Shown here: positions 12,809-24,602 of the stretch, one piece after another | How positions within the stretch are numbered: position 1 is the first letter of the stretch | Layout: each line of letters begins with the position of its first letter | The notes under the pieces: model-generated | What the model saw: only the letters and a program-made list of their open reading frames with translations | Databases searched by the model: none | Told to the model about the DNA's origin: nothing | Made by a program: the position numbers and the translations under genes | Origin: Gremmenia infestans | Lineage: Eukaryota > Ascomycota > Leotiomycetes > Helotiales > Hamatocanthoscyphaceae | Direction of reading: 5' to 3' | Assembly (NCBI GenBank): GCA_032629725.1 | Contig: JAFEVB010000029.1 | Location: forward strand, 1,178,001-1,242,000 | Length of the DNA: 64,000 nt

Positions 12809-15800
12809 TCAGAAGGTGAGAGGTTGTTGGACATCCTTTTCCTTTTCCTTCTCCTTCCCTTCTCGAGTGGAGTTCTCCGTATCATTCTCCTTGTTCAGCC
12901 CCTCCACTAACGCTGCCTGCTCTGCCTGTGCCTTTGCTTGCTCCTTCAAGATCAACTCATGCTGTTTGATACAAGCATCTTCAATCTCAGCCAGGAAAGT
13001 AAGATTCTTGTTAAGCTGGAATTTCTCGTCTCCCTTCCTGGGTATCTTCGATCTGCCCATGTAGCACTCGAATCTAAACCTGGTGAACAAGCTCAATTGT
13101 TGCTCATCCTTCCAGACTGTAACAAGATCACCGTCTCGGAGTTCGCCCCAGTATCTAGAATATTCTCCTCTAAGCTCCGGCTTGTAGCTAAGGAGTTGGA
13201 CATCATTGATCCAAATTCCCTTAGAAGCCTTCGTCGATATATAGAATGCTTTGTTCTCCTCGTTGGACGCTGCTTGGGCTGGCTTTGGCTCCGAGTTGAC
13301 ATTAGGACCGGCTTCGAACAGTATTATCTTGAAGGCAGACTTCGGTACGCGGCCCTCCTTGATGTTAGAATATCGGAAAATACACTCAGGAGCTCTGCCC
13401 CAACTAGTAACGTTTTCAGTGATACTAAGGTTTATGTTGGAAATGCAGCTGTCCGGTGTCATTATCAGCTTCGCCAGAACACGTTTTGGGACTTGGAAAG
13501 CGGTTTCAAAAGCAGGAACCAGAGGTGCATCCGTCATCGTAATACTGGGCACATCAGGACGAGGAGATGCTGCATACGAAACACGAGCCGTAGACGGGAT
13601 ATAGTCCTCTTCCACAGCATGGCTTGGGGTAGTTTGCGGATTGAGATCATCCAAAGTCCGGTCGTCCCGCTTCATCATTATATGTCGTCCCACATCTACC
13701 ACCTGTTCACCCGCAGCTGGAGATACTTCGACGAAGGAATTGCTACGGCTTCGACTGCCCAAGAAGCTTTTCATTGTACCATCGAATGACTTATGACCTT
13801 GCTCAAACTCTTCACCCTTAGACTTTGCCCAATCTTTGAGATTGTTGTAATCTGACGTGAGCATCGTCGGGTAATTGTGGTGATGGGTAGATTTGTCGGC
13901 TGGGTCCCAGAAAATGGATTGGGGAACAGGCATGTCGATCTCACGTTGTGATTTACGGCGACGCTTTGCCGGCAAGTCAGCGGGTTGCCAGTTCTCGTCA
14001 TCTTCCAAACCCTCTTCGCGAGGTCGTCGAAGACTAGTATTCATCTCTCGACCAGCATCTGGAGAAGGTGAAGTGGCGCCTGGGGACGCGGCGGAAACGG
14101 GAGAGTGCATATTCAATTGGCCGACCATTGACTCGGTACCCATCAGACTAGACGATCGTACAGCGCGTTCGGGTAGCCCCTGCCCTTGAAGTTGACGACG
14201 GAGATCGCCAGCTTTGAAGTTTGTGTTTGTGGGTATATGTGTTGGAGGCGCCATAGCAATGGCAGGCTCAGTCGAGGGAATGACTCCTGCCAGCTGGGAG
14301 AAATGGTCGCTTTGAGATGGATCGAGTTGGTCCTCGCTATAATTGCTTTGTCGCTCAGAGTCGTCAAAGTTGAGGTCGTGCTTGGGGTGAATGTTGTAAT
14401 GGTTATGGTTGGAGGTAGTGGACGGAAGTGGTAAATTCAATTGCGGATCAAGGGGAATAGCACCAGAACTTCCCACATCGGAAACATTCACCTCTCCAAA
14501 AAGTCGACCATTCCCATTGATGATCGGATGACCATTGCCATTAGCATAATTGTAATCGTAATCGTAACTACTGGTGACATTCGAGATGCCATCACTAAAG
14601 CTGCTAGGAATCTCGCGTTGTTGAATCTCTGTAACATCACTGACGCTTTGGCCGAACTCTGCGCTGTCTTCAACCTCGCAATCGTCAACAAGACTGAGCT
14701 GCGAAGCGCCTTGCTCAATATCCGTTTCCTGAAGGCTAAGTTGTGAGGTGCCTTGTTCTAGTTCAGTATCCTGTGATAGCTCCATATCGTCGTCCCCGAG
14801 GAGCCATGAACTCTGTTGCAATTCTTCAATTGTAGCTCGGAATTCAGGACGGACATGGAGCATTTGGCGGACAAAGCGGATTCCATTCTCGGAAACATTA
14901 GCAAGCTGAAGAGGACGAATGTCCAGGGGTTCGGTCATAATCCGGTTTAGGATGATCATATAGGTAGAACCATTGCTTGCTGGATATGGAGGACTGCCGC
15001 ATAAAGCGAAGAAGAGCACTCCAGCTAGAGACCAAACATCTACAGCATGGTCATATCTTGCCGCAGGCTGGGTGTGCTTGTCCTTTCCTCGAAGAACGGT
15101 TCGCCTGCCATTCTGATCGTATTCACGATACTCCGTGTATACTTCAGGTGCACAATACAATAAGGTCCCGCAGAATGTACGCAAGCCAGTCTGTTCGTTC
15201 TCAACCACCTTTGACAACCCGAAGTCCGTTAATTTGGTGTGCAATGGATGACGGCGGGCGATGAGAATGTTATCCGGTTTGACATCCCTGTGCGTTACTC
15301 CCTCGCCATGTAGATAACCCAAAGCGCCCAACAGCTGACGGGCCATGTCTTTCACGTCGGGTTCAGGTAAAGGTCCTTTTTGGTTGATCAAGGTACCAAG
15401 ATCACCACCAGGAATGTATTCCATAATAATATAGAGGTAGTCCTCCCAATCAATATGCTCTATATACTTGACAATGTTTTCCTGAATTTCATTAGCAAAG
15501 CTATAAGTCAGAAGTAGATGTTACACACGTGCTGAATCTTGCTCATGATTCTCATTTCCATGTCCATTTTCTGGTCGAGAATTCCATTCTTCATAAAGCG
15601 TCGCTTTTCGAGTTCCTTTGCTGCAAATGGTGTTCCGTCAAGCTTTGCAGTGACTTTGTAAACGATAGCAAAGGCGCCTTTGCCAATTTGAGCCACTCTG
15701 TTGTATTTGCTGCCACCTTTCCATTCTCTAATATGCTTGCCAAATGTAGATATGGGCGAGTAGTCAGGGATGTTAGCAACAGGAGTCGGGAAAAGATTCA

Positions 15801-16590
15801 CCTTTCAATAAGTTAGTAATGCGAGCAGTTCTCAGGGGAATGGATATCGTACTGGGTTACCATTCCGTCCAGGTCGCAGGGGAGCTTTTGTTCGAGGTTG
15901 GTCTCGCAAAGCAGCCTTACGCAGAAAGAATCTAGTAACGTTTTGTTGATAAGCAAGCTCAGCTTCATCAGATCGATTTGGAATCCAAGTCATGAATGCC
16001 AAGTCATCCTTTGCTGTACCTCCAGTGATAACAATTTTCTGCCCCGAATCGAGAGTATGCTTGAAGGCCATGTTATTCTCCTTCTCTTTGGCTTTCAAGA
16101 GGGTTCTATCAATCATTGTGCCATTGGTAGACTGGTCCTCAATCATAATCACACAATGCTCATTGATATAGATTCTGAAATGAGTATTGCTAACTCGTCT
16201 ACCGGGGTCGTTGTTGCCTATGGGGAAGTCGCAACGATCCGCGTTGCGACCAAACTGGAAGCCCATAAGGGGGTCCTTTAAATTTGCGGAAAGTCGAAGA
16301 GCAATCCCGCAAGGTACCAGACCTTCTGCTGCAATATCGAACGTGTTAGCTGCTGGTTCTGCAGCCGTCACTTTCTCCTTAATGTGTATATCGCTTCTCG
16401 TCTCCAGGGTATTCTGTGGAGTTGCCTTGTAGACCTGATCGGCAGCTCGATTTGCATTTATTGTCATAGGGTACAGAACGCAGATTATATCGGAAGCATC
16501 CTCGTCTGACAGTCCCGAGTTGCCTTGACCATAGCGTCGTTCGTCATTGTACTGCTGGGTGGCTACATAATTCGTATCAGTGTCTGCCAT
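12809..16590 (-). CDS. RAD53: Rad53/Cds1/Chk2-type checkpoint kinase
   Basis: Nuclear Ser/Thr kinase of the DNA replication and damage checkpoint, normally activated by Mec1/Tel1-type kinases. Three exons: 16590-15853, 15801-15529 and 15481-12809, giving 1227 residues. FHA1 spans about 95-200 (FGRNADRCDF, RRVSNTHFRI, STNGTMID). The kinase starts near 280 with the glycine loop GKGAFAIVY, Lys at about 308, HRDVKPDN near 401, DFGLSK near 423 and APE near 448. A low-complexity linker follows, with several SQ sites right after the kinase (LSQD, TSQL, ASQL, PSQS, FSQL) and a basic patch AKRRRKS. A second, weaker FHA lies about 1000-1140 (SWGRAPEC, SKGIWIND). FHA-kinase-FHA is the yeast Rad53 layout. 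The linker makes it longer than yeast Rad53 (821 aa). The first donor is gtacga, chosen because it keeps the frame with a ctaac branch site. Confidence 0.93.
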
Positions 16591-18271
16591 CTTTCTTCAG
16601 AGAACTTTATGTTATTTGAGGGCGAGATCGCGGGGTGATACATGGGCAAACGCAAGAACAGGCACGGGGGAGCAAAAGTAAGTACAAGGGGGTGAATATA
16701 CCAGGTTGCGTTGCCTCTTCCTCCGTGTTCATTGTGAGAGTTACGAGGGGAACCGAAGTCGGTGGAGGAGATGTGGGGTACGGAGAGATGTGCAGTGTAG
16801 AAGCTCTGGTTTGCGAGAAGAAATTGATATCTAAGGGCTGCCGGGGAGACAGCATCGAGACGAGGTGGCAGATATTAGGCAGCAACAGCGTTGTCCTGTG
16901 TGCTCCCAAGTTGAATTAGGATGTTCGAGATTGTATGATATATCCGAGGACGTCCTCCAACAAGCAGCTAGACAGAAAACCGCAACTTCCCAGATTCTCC
17001 CCCGCGTATAAGGTCATAAAGGGTATCGCTGGGTAGAGGGTCGCAGATGTTTCAAAGAATGGCAAAGGACAACAAAGTCCTCGTCGTGAATCGTAGACGT
17101 CTCGAAATACATCCAAAGGAAGCTTGACGGTCGTCGCTATATTCAGATCAGTAATGGTCCTCCCAGCAACCAATACAAAACATTGGGGGGAAGTACATTG
17201 CCTCTTCGGCGCACAACCTTGCCCTGGACGGGCCCACCACAACAGGTGACACTTTCACTCTGCGGATATATAGAGTGAAAGAAGTCGACAAGACCGAGTC
17301 GCTCACACGACTGGAAATGTTCAGACGAGACTTCGAGGCTCGAGGCATCTTCAAGTTTCACATAATGTGAATTAAGCATCCGATCTGATAATCCGGCCGG
17401 GTCTACTAGTCTAAATTAAGGCAAGTGTCCCCCCGTCTCCAATGTTTCTAGCGGCCCGTTGCTTGTGAGAGCCGAGCCCATTACTTTAGTTTTCCCACCT
17501 CGTCAACTAAAAGTTCAGCTTTAGCCAACTCAAACACGAATTTTCTCGGTGCTGTCTATGCCATATCTCTATTGTCTCTTTCTGTCATGAACCTTAGAAT
17601 ACGCCTCAACACGGCACAGCTATCAGCGGCTCTCTGAGACTCGCGACCTAAGTGTCACGTGTCACGTGTAAAACGGTCACGATCTCTGTGCATGGGACAG
17701 CGTAGGAAGTGGTTTATGTTCAGAATCCAGTCTCTTGAATATTTCCTATAAAATCGGCCAATATATTTGTTTCTAAACAGATGTCTTCCCGCCATCAATT
17801 TACAGATGCTGAAAATAGTCTTTTCCAGTAGTCTTTGTTCTCACAATGACATCAAGTGGGAGCAGATTCATTGCGATTTAGTTTTCTGATAAGATACCTA
17901 TCTGGGAATCTTGACTCCGTTTGTTGCAAGTCGGATTTTCAGATAAGAGATGAGTCTAAGACTATCCAGAAATAGAAGAGCGATTACTTTCCAAAAAGCC
18001 GAACGCACCGCGCTCAAACTAGCACTCTTGAAAATGTAGGATGGGGGAGTGACAGATAAGAGGAATGTGAACTATGAAACAAGGACTTTCAATTTGAATT
18101 GGGGCAGTTGCTAGAGGCTTCTAAGAACAATATTACTTTACACCCTCTCAATGGCCTGAAAGCCAAGGACCAAGACCATATTATCGACGTCTACAATTGA
18201 ACAAAGGGTATAAACAAACTCCAAAAACATCCCCGCATCCTATATGAAACACCCAACTCCCTTTTCGCCCT
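16591..18271. other. Intergenic, kinase promoter side and 3' end of the next gene
   Basis: The region contains the kinase promoter. A tandem CACGTGTCACGTG (17656-17668) is the clearest regulatory motif. A stretch on the plus strand (about 17150-17370, stop TGA 17368) stays open for more than 65 codons with protein-like composition, but I cannot place it in a gene with confidence. On the minus strand two overlapping short frames cover the same DNA. The rest shows nothing. Confidence 0.45.
17656..17668. promoter_or_regulatory. Tandem CACGTG E-boxes
   Basis: Two CACGTG palindromes are separated by one base (17656-17661 and 17663-17668). Such sites are bound by class B bHLH factors. They lie about 1.07 kb upstream of the checkpoint kinase start. 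Function is inferred from the motif only. Confidence 0.4.
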
Positions 18272-18946
18272 TCAACCTGGAGGCCTATACCCCTTCTTTT
18301 CCACCTTTGGCGGCCTATACATCCCAAACATTTCATCTAGCTCCTCCTCCGTCCACCTCCTCTCCGGCTCACTCCCAACATACTCCCCCTCCAACCCTCT
18401 GGCAAAATACTTCTTATACTCGCGTCTCGGCATAAACACCACCTTTAACTTAAGCACCCCGTCCTTCTCCCCAGACCCATTCTTCTTCTTCCCCTCCCCC
18501 ATCAATTTCCCCAAAAAGCTCTTCCTCCTCTTCCCATTCCCGTTCCCGTTCCCCACCTCATCATCCTCACCATCTTTCTTTCCATTACCTTCACTCTTCC
18601 GTATCACATTCGTAACAATAGCCGGGATAATACTATCATCCGTATACTGCCTCGGCAACAACTGCGGCAGCGAAAACATATCACCCCCCATACTCTGCAG
18701 CGCGCTATGTTTAAACACCGGCATAGGCCGTCCCGTCGCCGTGAAGTTTTCCAAACCCCCCACCGCTTCTTCATCGATCTGAGCCGTGATTAGCGGCTGG
18801 CCATCACTGTCATTGTCGGAGTCGTGGGCATTGTTGATACGTGTGGTGGGGAGCGTGGTGTATTGGACTGTATGGTTGTCGGGGCCGCGGTAGGCGAACA
18901 TTTGAGGCGTGGGTGTGGGTTTTGGGGGATTTTTGAGATGGAGCAT
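18272..18946 (-). CDS. Conserved fungal hypothetical protein
   Basis: Single-exon frame of 224 residues starting at 18946. I do not recognise a named domain. The N-terminal half is polar; the centre has a G/N/K-rich low-complexity stretch (GNGNGNGKRRKS) and a basic patch GKKKNG. The C-terminal 60 residues look folded and ordered: LKLKVVFMPRREYKKYF, then RRWTEEELDEMFGMYRPP. That ending suggests a conserved family rather than random open DNA. No signal peptide or membrane segment is visible. The basic G/K-rich core could be a nucleic-acid-binding or nuclear signal, but this is a guess. Confidence 0.7.
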   Translation of the reverse strand: MLHLKNPPKPTPTPQMFAYRGPDNHTVQYTTLPTTRINNAHDSDNDSDGQPLITAQIDEEAVGGLENFTATGRPMPVFKHSALQSMGGDMFSLPQLLPRQYTDDSIIPAIVTNVIRKSEGNGKKDGEDDEVGNGNGNGKRRKSFLGKLMGEGKKKNGSGEKDGVLKLKVVFMPRREYKKYFARGLEGEYVGSEPERRWTEEELDEMFGMYRPPKVEKKGYRPPG

Positions 18947-19646
18947 GATGGTGGTTTGTTTTTGTTTGTGTTGAGCTGAGTTGGCGCAGCGTCTTAGTTG
19001 CTGTGGAGTTGCGTGGTGGACTGAAAATGCAGTTCTGATGTGTATTATAGGTCTGTCTGTCGTTCAAGCGGCTAATCAAATAGATAAATCCTACTATAAT
19101 CCCCAATGCTGAATTTCGAGGTACACTACCAGTATATGTTGACCTTGTCTTTGAAATAATGCAATGTATTGGTCCAGAGAGCTACATCTGAAGTCGCACA
19201 GCAAGTATCGATCGCAAAGTAGTGACCGCAACGATATATTGAAGCGGATCCAACTGTGATTTACAAGCTGGTATACAGAGAGAGATCTTTCTTTTGTTCC
19301 AAAGTGTTTGTGGAGAAGTGAGGCTGTAAAAGGTCGGACGGATATGAGGACGGATGCAGTTTACCCCGGACAATTTTACCCCGCTTTAGTGCACCACCAT
19401 TTCCTTTGATTGGCGGGGTTGATGACGTCAGCGTAGCATTATGAATTCAATGTCTAGGTAATAATTTTTGCATACTTCCCTTCTCTTTGTCAGATGCGAG
19501 ATCTTGGGGAATGGCCATTCGCACCACGGGAAGTTCTTGAGGTCTTGTCAAACAAGTGAAAATAACCATGTTTTACGACTTGAGTAGAGAGTTCTCTTCA
19601 AATCATCCACTATCCACGAATTGCAGCCGCCAGAATCAAACCAAAA
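18947..19646. other. Intergenic with CCAAT and CRE-like sites
   Basis: The region lies upstream of the 18.3-18.9 kb gene (minus) and downstream of the CYP52-like gene (minus). An inverted CCAAT (attgg near 19409) lies close to a perfect TGACGTCA (19423-19430). Short open frames in the region show no domains. Confidence 0.5.
19423..19430. promoter_or_regulatory. CRE palindrome TGACGTCA near a CCAAT box
   Basis: A full 8-bp CRE, the binding site of CREB/ATF-type bZIP factors, lies about 15 bp from an inverted CCAAT. It is about 480 bp before the 224-residue gene. The target gene is inferred from orientation only. Confidence 0.4.
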
Positions 19647-21431
19647 TCACGAATCCGCTCTATGCATCCTAACCTTCACACCATTCCCCGGTGACATGGT
19701 CAAGGTAAGCGCTTTAGGAATCTTACCAGTCATATCCAAAGCCTCAATATCATCATACCTCTGCAACATCTTGACCATCACGAAACTCGCCTCAGTAAGC
19801 GCATATTGTTCTGTTCCTCAATTAGCGTCATCCTTGCACGGCGTTTGCCCAGTACTGTGCTTACGACCAAGACATATCCTCGGGCCTCCAGAAAACCCAA
19901 TAAACTCCCATCCCAATTTCCTGCCTTCCCATCTCGCTGATCTGAACTCATCCGCGTCTTGGCCCCAGATATCCTTTCTTCTGTGCATCACATAGGCAGA
20001 ATATCCAATTTGCTCGCCTTTCCTAATAGCAATGGGTTGCTTATGATTCGGTCCGCCGCCAGTAGGTAGGGTCGTATCTTTGACGGCTTCCCGTCCGTTT
20101 AATGGGACTAGTGGGTATAGACGCATCGTTTCATAGAGTACGTTTTTGAGTTCTTTGCAGGCTTTCAGGGACTCGAATGTCAACTCGTTAGTCGGAAATT
20201 TCTCTGTTCCGAACTGAGAGACGATGGCTTCGCGAAGATGCTGGAACTCTGCTGGATGTCGGGCCAGGAGTAAGATTGTCCAGCAGAGTAATGCGGACGT
20301 CGTGTCTCTGCCAGCCACCATGATATGAAGGACCTGGTCTCGTAGCTCAATAGGATCTCTCGTCTCCGCGACTAGCTCATCCAGAAAAACGTATTTGGGT
20401 TTCTGGCCGGGCAAGGTAGGGGGGTGTTTGTGATCTGAATCCAGGGCAATGCGGACAAAGTGATCCGCGAAATCCTTGACTGTCTTGCATGAATTCTTGA
20501 ATTTTCTAGAAGAAAACATGGACTGCAAGCGCCCGAGGCGAATTCGCCACGTAATGAACTCTTGAGCATAGCTTATAGCTTCGGAGAAATCCAGCTCTTT
20601 CTGGGAATCCTTCGTGTTGCCTGAATCTTGAGAATGCAAAGCTGTAGATTGGCTGTTGACGGATTCGCCAAAGAGAAACTCGCTGCTAACGTCCATGGTG
20701 AACCGATAGATGAGCGGTAAGAGATCGACTCCTTCGACCCATCCCAATGCATTCTCCTCGGAAAGAGCTTTGAACAGAATCCCAAGATGGCGATCAGCAG
20801 CCTCCATATCGCTCACTTGATCACGGGAGAATTGAGGTCTGAGCTGACGGCGGAAGTGAGACCATGCCTCACCCTCCGCAGTAAAGATACCATTGCCAAG
20901 CAGATCGTGGAAATTACTCTTTCTAGAGGGCCCCAAATCGAAGTCATGGAATTGCGTAGCAAGAAGAGCTTGAATATTCTCGGGCTCTGCTGTATTGATG
21001 ATGCTGCCTTTGAAGATGGAGAAGAGACGGTATGTGTTCGTACCCATAGAGATAAAGCGTTTCCGTATGATATCTTCAAGGAAGTCCATACCTAGAAGAC
21101 TGTTAGTCACTGTTCACTATACTGAGGTAGGTAGTTCATCCATCAAGTTCGCGTTTAATAAAAACCGATGATTAATAGTCAGTAGCATTTTGAGCATACC
21201 TTTCAAACCAGTAAACAGAATGGCATATCTCTCTATGCCTCCTGGCAATTTATTCTTCACCACAGGTAGTGCTCCGCAACCATACTGCTCGCCCCATTTG
21301 TTCAGAGCTCTCCATCTGAACCAGTTTCTCGCTTGGATAAAAGCGATAATAGCAGCAGAGACAAAACCGACTTGGATGAGAAAGTAAGCCATGTTAAATT
21401 CATCTGCTTTTGAATCATGGTGTACAAACAT
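19647..21431 (-). CDS. Cytochrome P450, CYP52-like (alkane/fatty-acid hydroxylase type)
   Basis: Microsomal P450 resembling the CYP52 group, whose members hydroxylate the terminal carbon of n-alkanes and fatty acids. Three exons: 21431-21200, 21091-19865 and 19810-19647, giving 540 residues. Start at 21431 is uncertain; Met14 (21392) sits directly before the membrane anchor YFLIQVGFVSAAIIAFI and would give 527. Motifs: NKLPGGIERY after the anchor, FTAEGEAWSHFRRQLRPQF (C-helix), VAGRDTTSALLCW (I-helix), ETMRLYPLVPLN (ExxR), and the haem loop FSGGPRICLGQQYALTEAS, which is completed only by the last splice (gtaagc...gaacag). Unspliced, the frame would end after GRKH. The exact substrate is unknown. 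Confidence 0.92.
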
Positions 21432-21903
21432 GACATGACGAGTACTTATATAAGTTCTGGTGAGGTAGTGAGTCCTATTGATAATGAGTTAATATGTCTC
21501 TTAGCAGGGAAGCGCAACCGAATGCGAAGTCAGGCCATGAAATGGAAGGAATAACCGACCTGAAGACCTCCGTTTGTTTAGAGGCGGGGTGTTTTCTTCC
21601 CGTCTTGGTGAGCCTGCCAGCCGAAGAAGTAGGGAGATCCAAACCGCTACAAAAAATCAGTCTAAGAAATAGAAAGGGGGATTCGCTTGTTCGACTCGTC
21701 AGTATCACTTGGATTGAGATGCATAAGGTAGGTGGCCAGAAATAGATACTTCATTTGATTGCTTAGGTTGTATTTCCCAGGACTCCGTCTCAAGTCTCTA
21801 GGACTCCTGATCCGGTGGGACATTTCCTAATTATGCCATCCTGAGGCAAAAGACCTTCAGAAACAGTTTACTCGAGGTATTGGTAGCCAATCAAGTATTG
21901 CAT
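21432..21903. other. Intergenic between the P450 and the dioxygenase
   Basis: This is the promoter of the CYP52-like gene and the 3' flank of the Tpa1/Ofd1-like gene. Nothing distinctive is seen. Confidence 0.5.
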
Positions 21904-24059
21904 TTAATTAGAGTCACTGTCCTCTGAGTCCGGAAATCCGTTGAAAGGCTCTTCCTCGCTGTCCTCAAGGGTTATGATTTCGCCAGATGCTTCCTCTCCA
22001 TCATTCTCATCATCATCATCGTCGTCATCCAATTCTTTCACACCAAATGCGCCACTAATATCCCAGCGATCACCGTTGGCATTCTTGCTAACGTATTTGA
22101 CAAACTTCAGGACCTGTGCGGAATTAGTATTGCTTGCTTGAGGAACATAAAGGGATTGGTCGCATTTATCAATGTCTCCAGACTCGAAAAGCAATTAAAA
22201 CTCGCACATATAAAAGATCGGGATGCTTACCCCACTATCCCTTAGAACAATACTCATCTTGTTCCAAGATGCCGGCATTGTGAACAGAAGGTTGTCATCG
22301 TCGGGGTCCGACGAGGACTTGTAGATCGCTGCATCTCCATCTGCCTCGTCATCATCGCCAGCCATGTAGACTTCCTGGCCTCCCACATCTTCTATTTCCT
22401 CTTTTTCTGTAACCTCTGGTTCGCTTTTCTTTCCATCGGCCTTCGATTTTCCGTTCGACTTCGCTTTTGATCCTTCGGCTTCTTCATCACTATCACCTTC
22501 TTCCTCTTCTTCTTCGTCCTCTTCAACACCCCATCCAGGAGTTGGAGTCAGCCCCAGACTAATCTCCAATCTTGGCTGGCCTTCATGGCTCGTTGCAAGA
22601 GCGTAGTCGTAACTTTTGCGGAATCTTCGTGCTAAGACATCGTAATTCTCGATCTCGCACTGCGTAGCTATCTCGAGCCATTTTCGGAATTGACGACTTG
22701 GTAGGAATACCTCTAATAATTCCTCAATAGGATTCAGCTCCGCAGATGCATCGGGCTCTCTATCCCTAGGTTGGAGGAATAGGAATCGGTGCTTGTGGGG
22801 TGGTTTGGCCACTTTCCATGATCCCTTTTCAATCTCGGTGCTGTCACTTGGCAGGGAGGCGGCTTCTTGAGCTTCGACATATTCACGGACTCTCGCAGAG
22901 AATTTGTTTGATAACAGCGAGTCGAGCTCAACACTAGACAAGGCCAAAAAGCGTTCTGTGACCTGTTCCATAGTATCTGGCGTGAGGTATGTCGGTGCCA
23001 TGTACTTGAGCAAGAAGGTCAAATCATCCTCGTCGAGATCTTTATCTTCGCTGTCCTCCTTGGGCGCTTCGACGGTAATTGTCTGCGATTGAGGGAAGTC
23101 ATATCGATCCGGGTTTCCTTGTAATTGCATCAAACTGCTATTGGCGCCCCATTTCTCCTCCGCTCCCTTGATATATCCTTCCTCTCCAATTTGAGGGATG
23201 TGGTACCATCCGCTAATGGCCATACGAATCCTCCCACCCTCCTTCTCTAACTGTTCTTTATTCGCGGCGTGATAAACTTCTTCGACATCGTGAAAACTCT
23301 CGCCCGGTTGAACTGCGAAAAAGCTCAATTGGTTCCAAGCGGGTGGGATGACCTTCGTGAAATCAGGACTCGGTGTAATCGTCTTCTCTCCCCCATCATC
23401 GAACGTCTTCGTAGGATACAATCGCAAAGCGCCGCCCCATTCTTCCTTCCAAGGTATATCTGGATCCGTCAGATAAAGAATATAGCTGATTCTTCGGCTC
23501 CCAATCACATCGTCGTGGCATAGCAAATAGCATCCAGGTGTATAGACATTGATAGCCATATCTGTCTTCCTCCCGCTCAATTCCCCTGATCCAGTAATCC
23601 CAGCAACGTATTTCCTGAACGAGGACGAGTACATTGCGTCTCGTAGCCGGAGAAGAGATGGCAACTTCTCCAGGGCGCCATCGTCAAGTCCGTCCAGATT
23701 AGCTAGATCTCCAGATTGGTGGATCTTGTATATATCGGTTTCCTTGGGCGTGAATTCGACATTCTCTCGGATTTCATCGCGGACTGAACGGAGCAAATCA
23801 TCGTTGATCAAAGAGTTAATAACGGTATGCTTGTAGGGTTCTGATTCTGCATAGTTATTGGTAGATTTCTTCAATGTCTCCTTATCGAAAAGACCCTTTC
23901 TGAAACTCTTTTGTACGTCCTCGTCCGAGAGAACTGTAACATATTGTCAGGCAATGTGGGGGCATGGTTGGAAAGCAATTGCATACTAGTCTTCGAGCGC
24001 TTCTTGAGGACGCCTTTGCCGTTTTTCCCGCTGGGCTCTGACTCTGCCTTTCTCTTCAT
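21904..24059 (-). CDS. TPA1: Tpa1/Ofd1-type prolyl 3,4-dihydroxylase (2OG-Fe oxygenase)
   Basis: 2-oxoglutarate/iron dioxygenase that hydroxylates a proline of ribosomal protein uS12 (Rps23) and affects translation termination; in fission yeast Ofd1 links oxygen to the sterol regulator Sre1. Three exons: 24059-23987, 23933-22231 and 22113-21904, giving 661 residues. The basic N-terminus (KKRSK) is followed by ILSDEDVQKSF. The catalytic 2OG domain shows CYLLCHDDVIGSRRISY (iron His and Asp), EEWGGALRLYPT, SFHDVEEV and GGRIRMAISGWYH (2OG-binding Arg). A second, non-catalytic double-stranded-helix domain follows. The acidic insert (EEDEEEEEEGDSDEE) and the acidic tail (DDDDDDDEND) are typical. 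The last splice joins RDSG to VLKFVKYVS, the conserved C-terminal motif. Confidence 0.95.
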
Positions 24060-24602
24060 TTTGGAATAATTGAGGAACTGTTGCAGGAGAATGAAAAGAT
24101 TTTAAAAGTGTGGGCAATCGACCCATCTTCTATAAGGTTTTTTGGGCCAGCGGATTCTGCCAATCGTGCTCACCGCCCGGGCTCTGGCATGATTTTTGAA
24201 GCGCTCGTTCGATTCACCCAAAAGGGGCTGCATTGAAAAAACACTCCGAGTGGAACACCGAGATTTGTTTGTTAAGAAGACTTCTATGCCGTGATATGCA
24301 TGTACGCGCCTTTGATTGTCTATGAACCATTGCATTTGGGTTGGACCTCGACATGCATGACACCCTCAAGATATCGTGTTACAACACAGCACAGCTGGGC
24401 AACCATCAAAGTTGGGGGTTTTCCAATGGTGCCGGCACATCTTCCATCTTGTCCACTAGACTTGAGGGGGCCGTTCCTTTTCGAAACACAATTTGAAGAT
24501 AATGTAAATATAAAGCTCTCGTTGCTTTGAAATTCCATAAGAGATATCCTCACCATATCAATAATTCTGCCCAATCTTTCTTTATTAGCACGATTAGAAA
24601 CC
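24060..24602. promoter_or_regulatory. Divergent promoter region (TPA1 / PLP enzyme)
   Basis: 543 bp separate two head-to-head genes. A shared bidirectional promoter is likely. A tRNA B-box-like string (gttcgattc near 24209) is not part of a tRNA fold that I can see. Confidence 0.5.

Noticed and set aside
12938..13789. 283-codon open frame on the plus strand
   Set aside because: It lies fully antisense to the checkpoint kinase exon and has no domain; it is a shadow.
10164..21431. Secondary-metabolite cluster around the two P450 genes
   Set aside because: The P450s are 8 kb apart with RPE1 and a checkpoint kinase near them; no PKS, NRPS or terpene core gene is present.
24160..24240. tRNA-like B box (gttcgattc)
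   Set aside because: No matching A box, no acceptor stem and no anticodon loop could be built around it.
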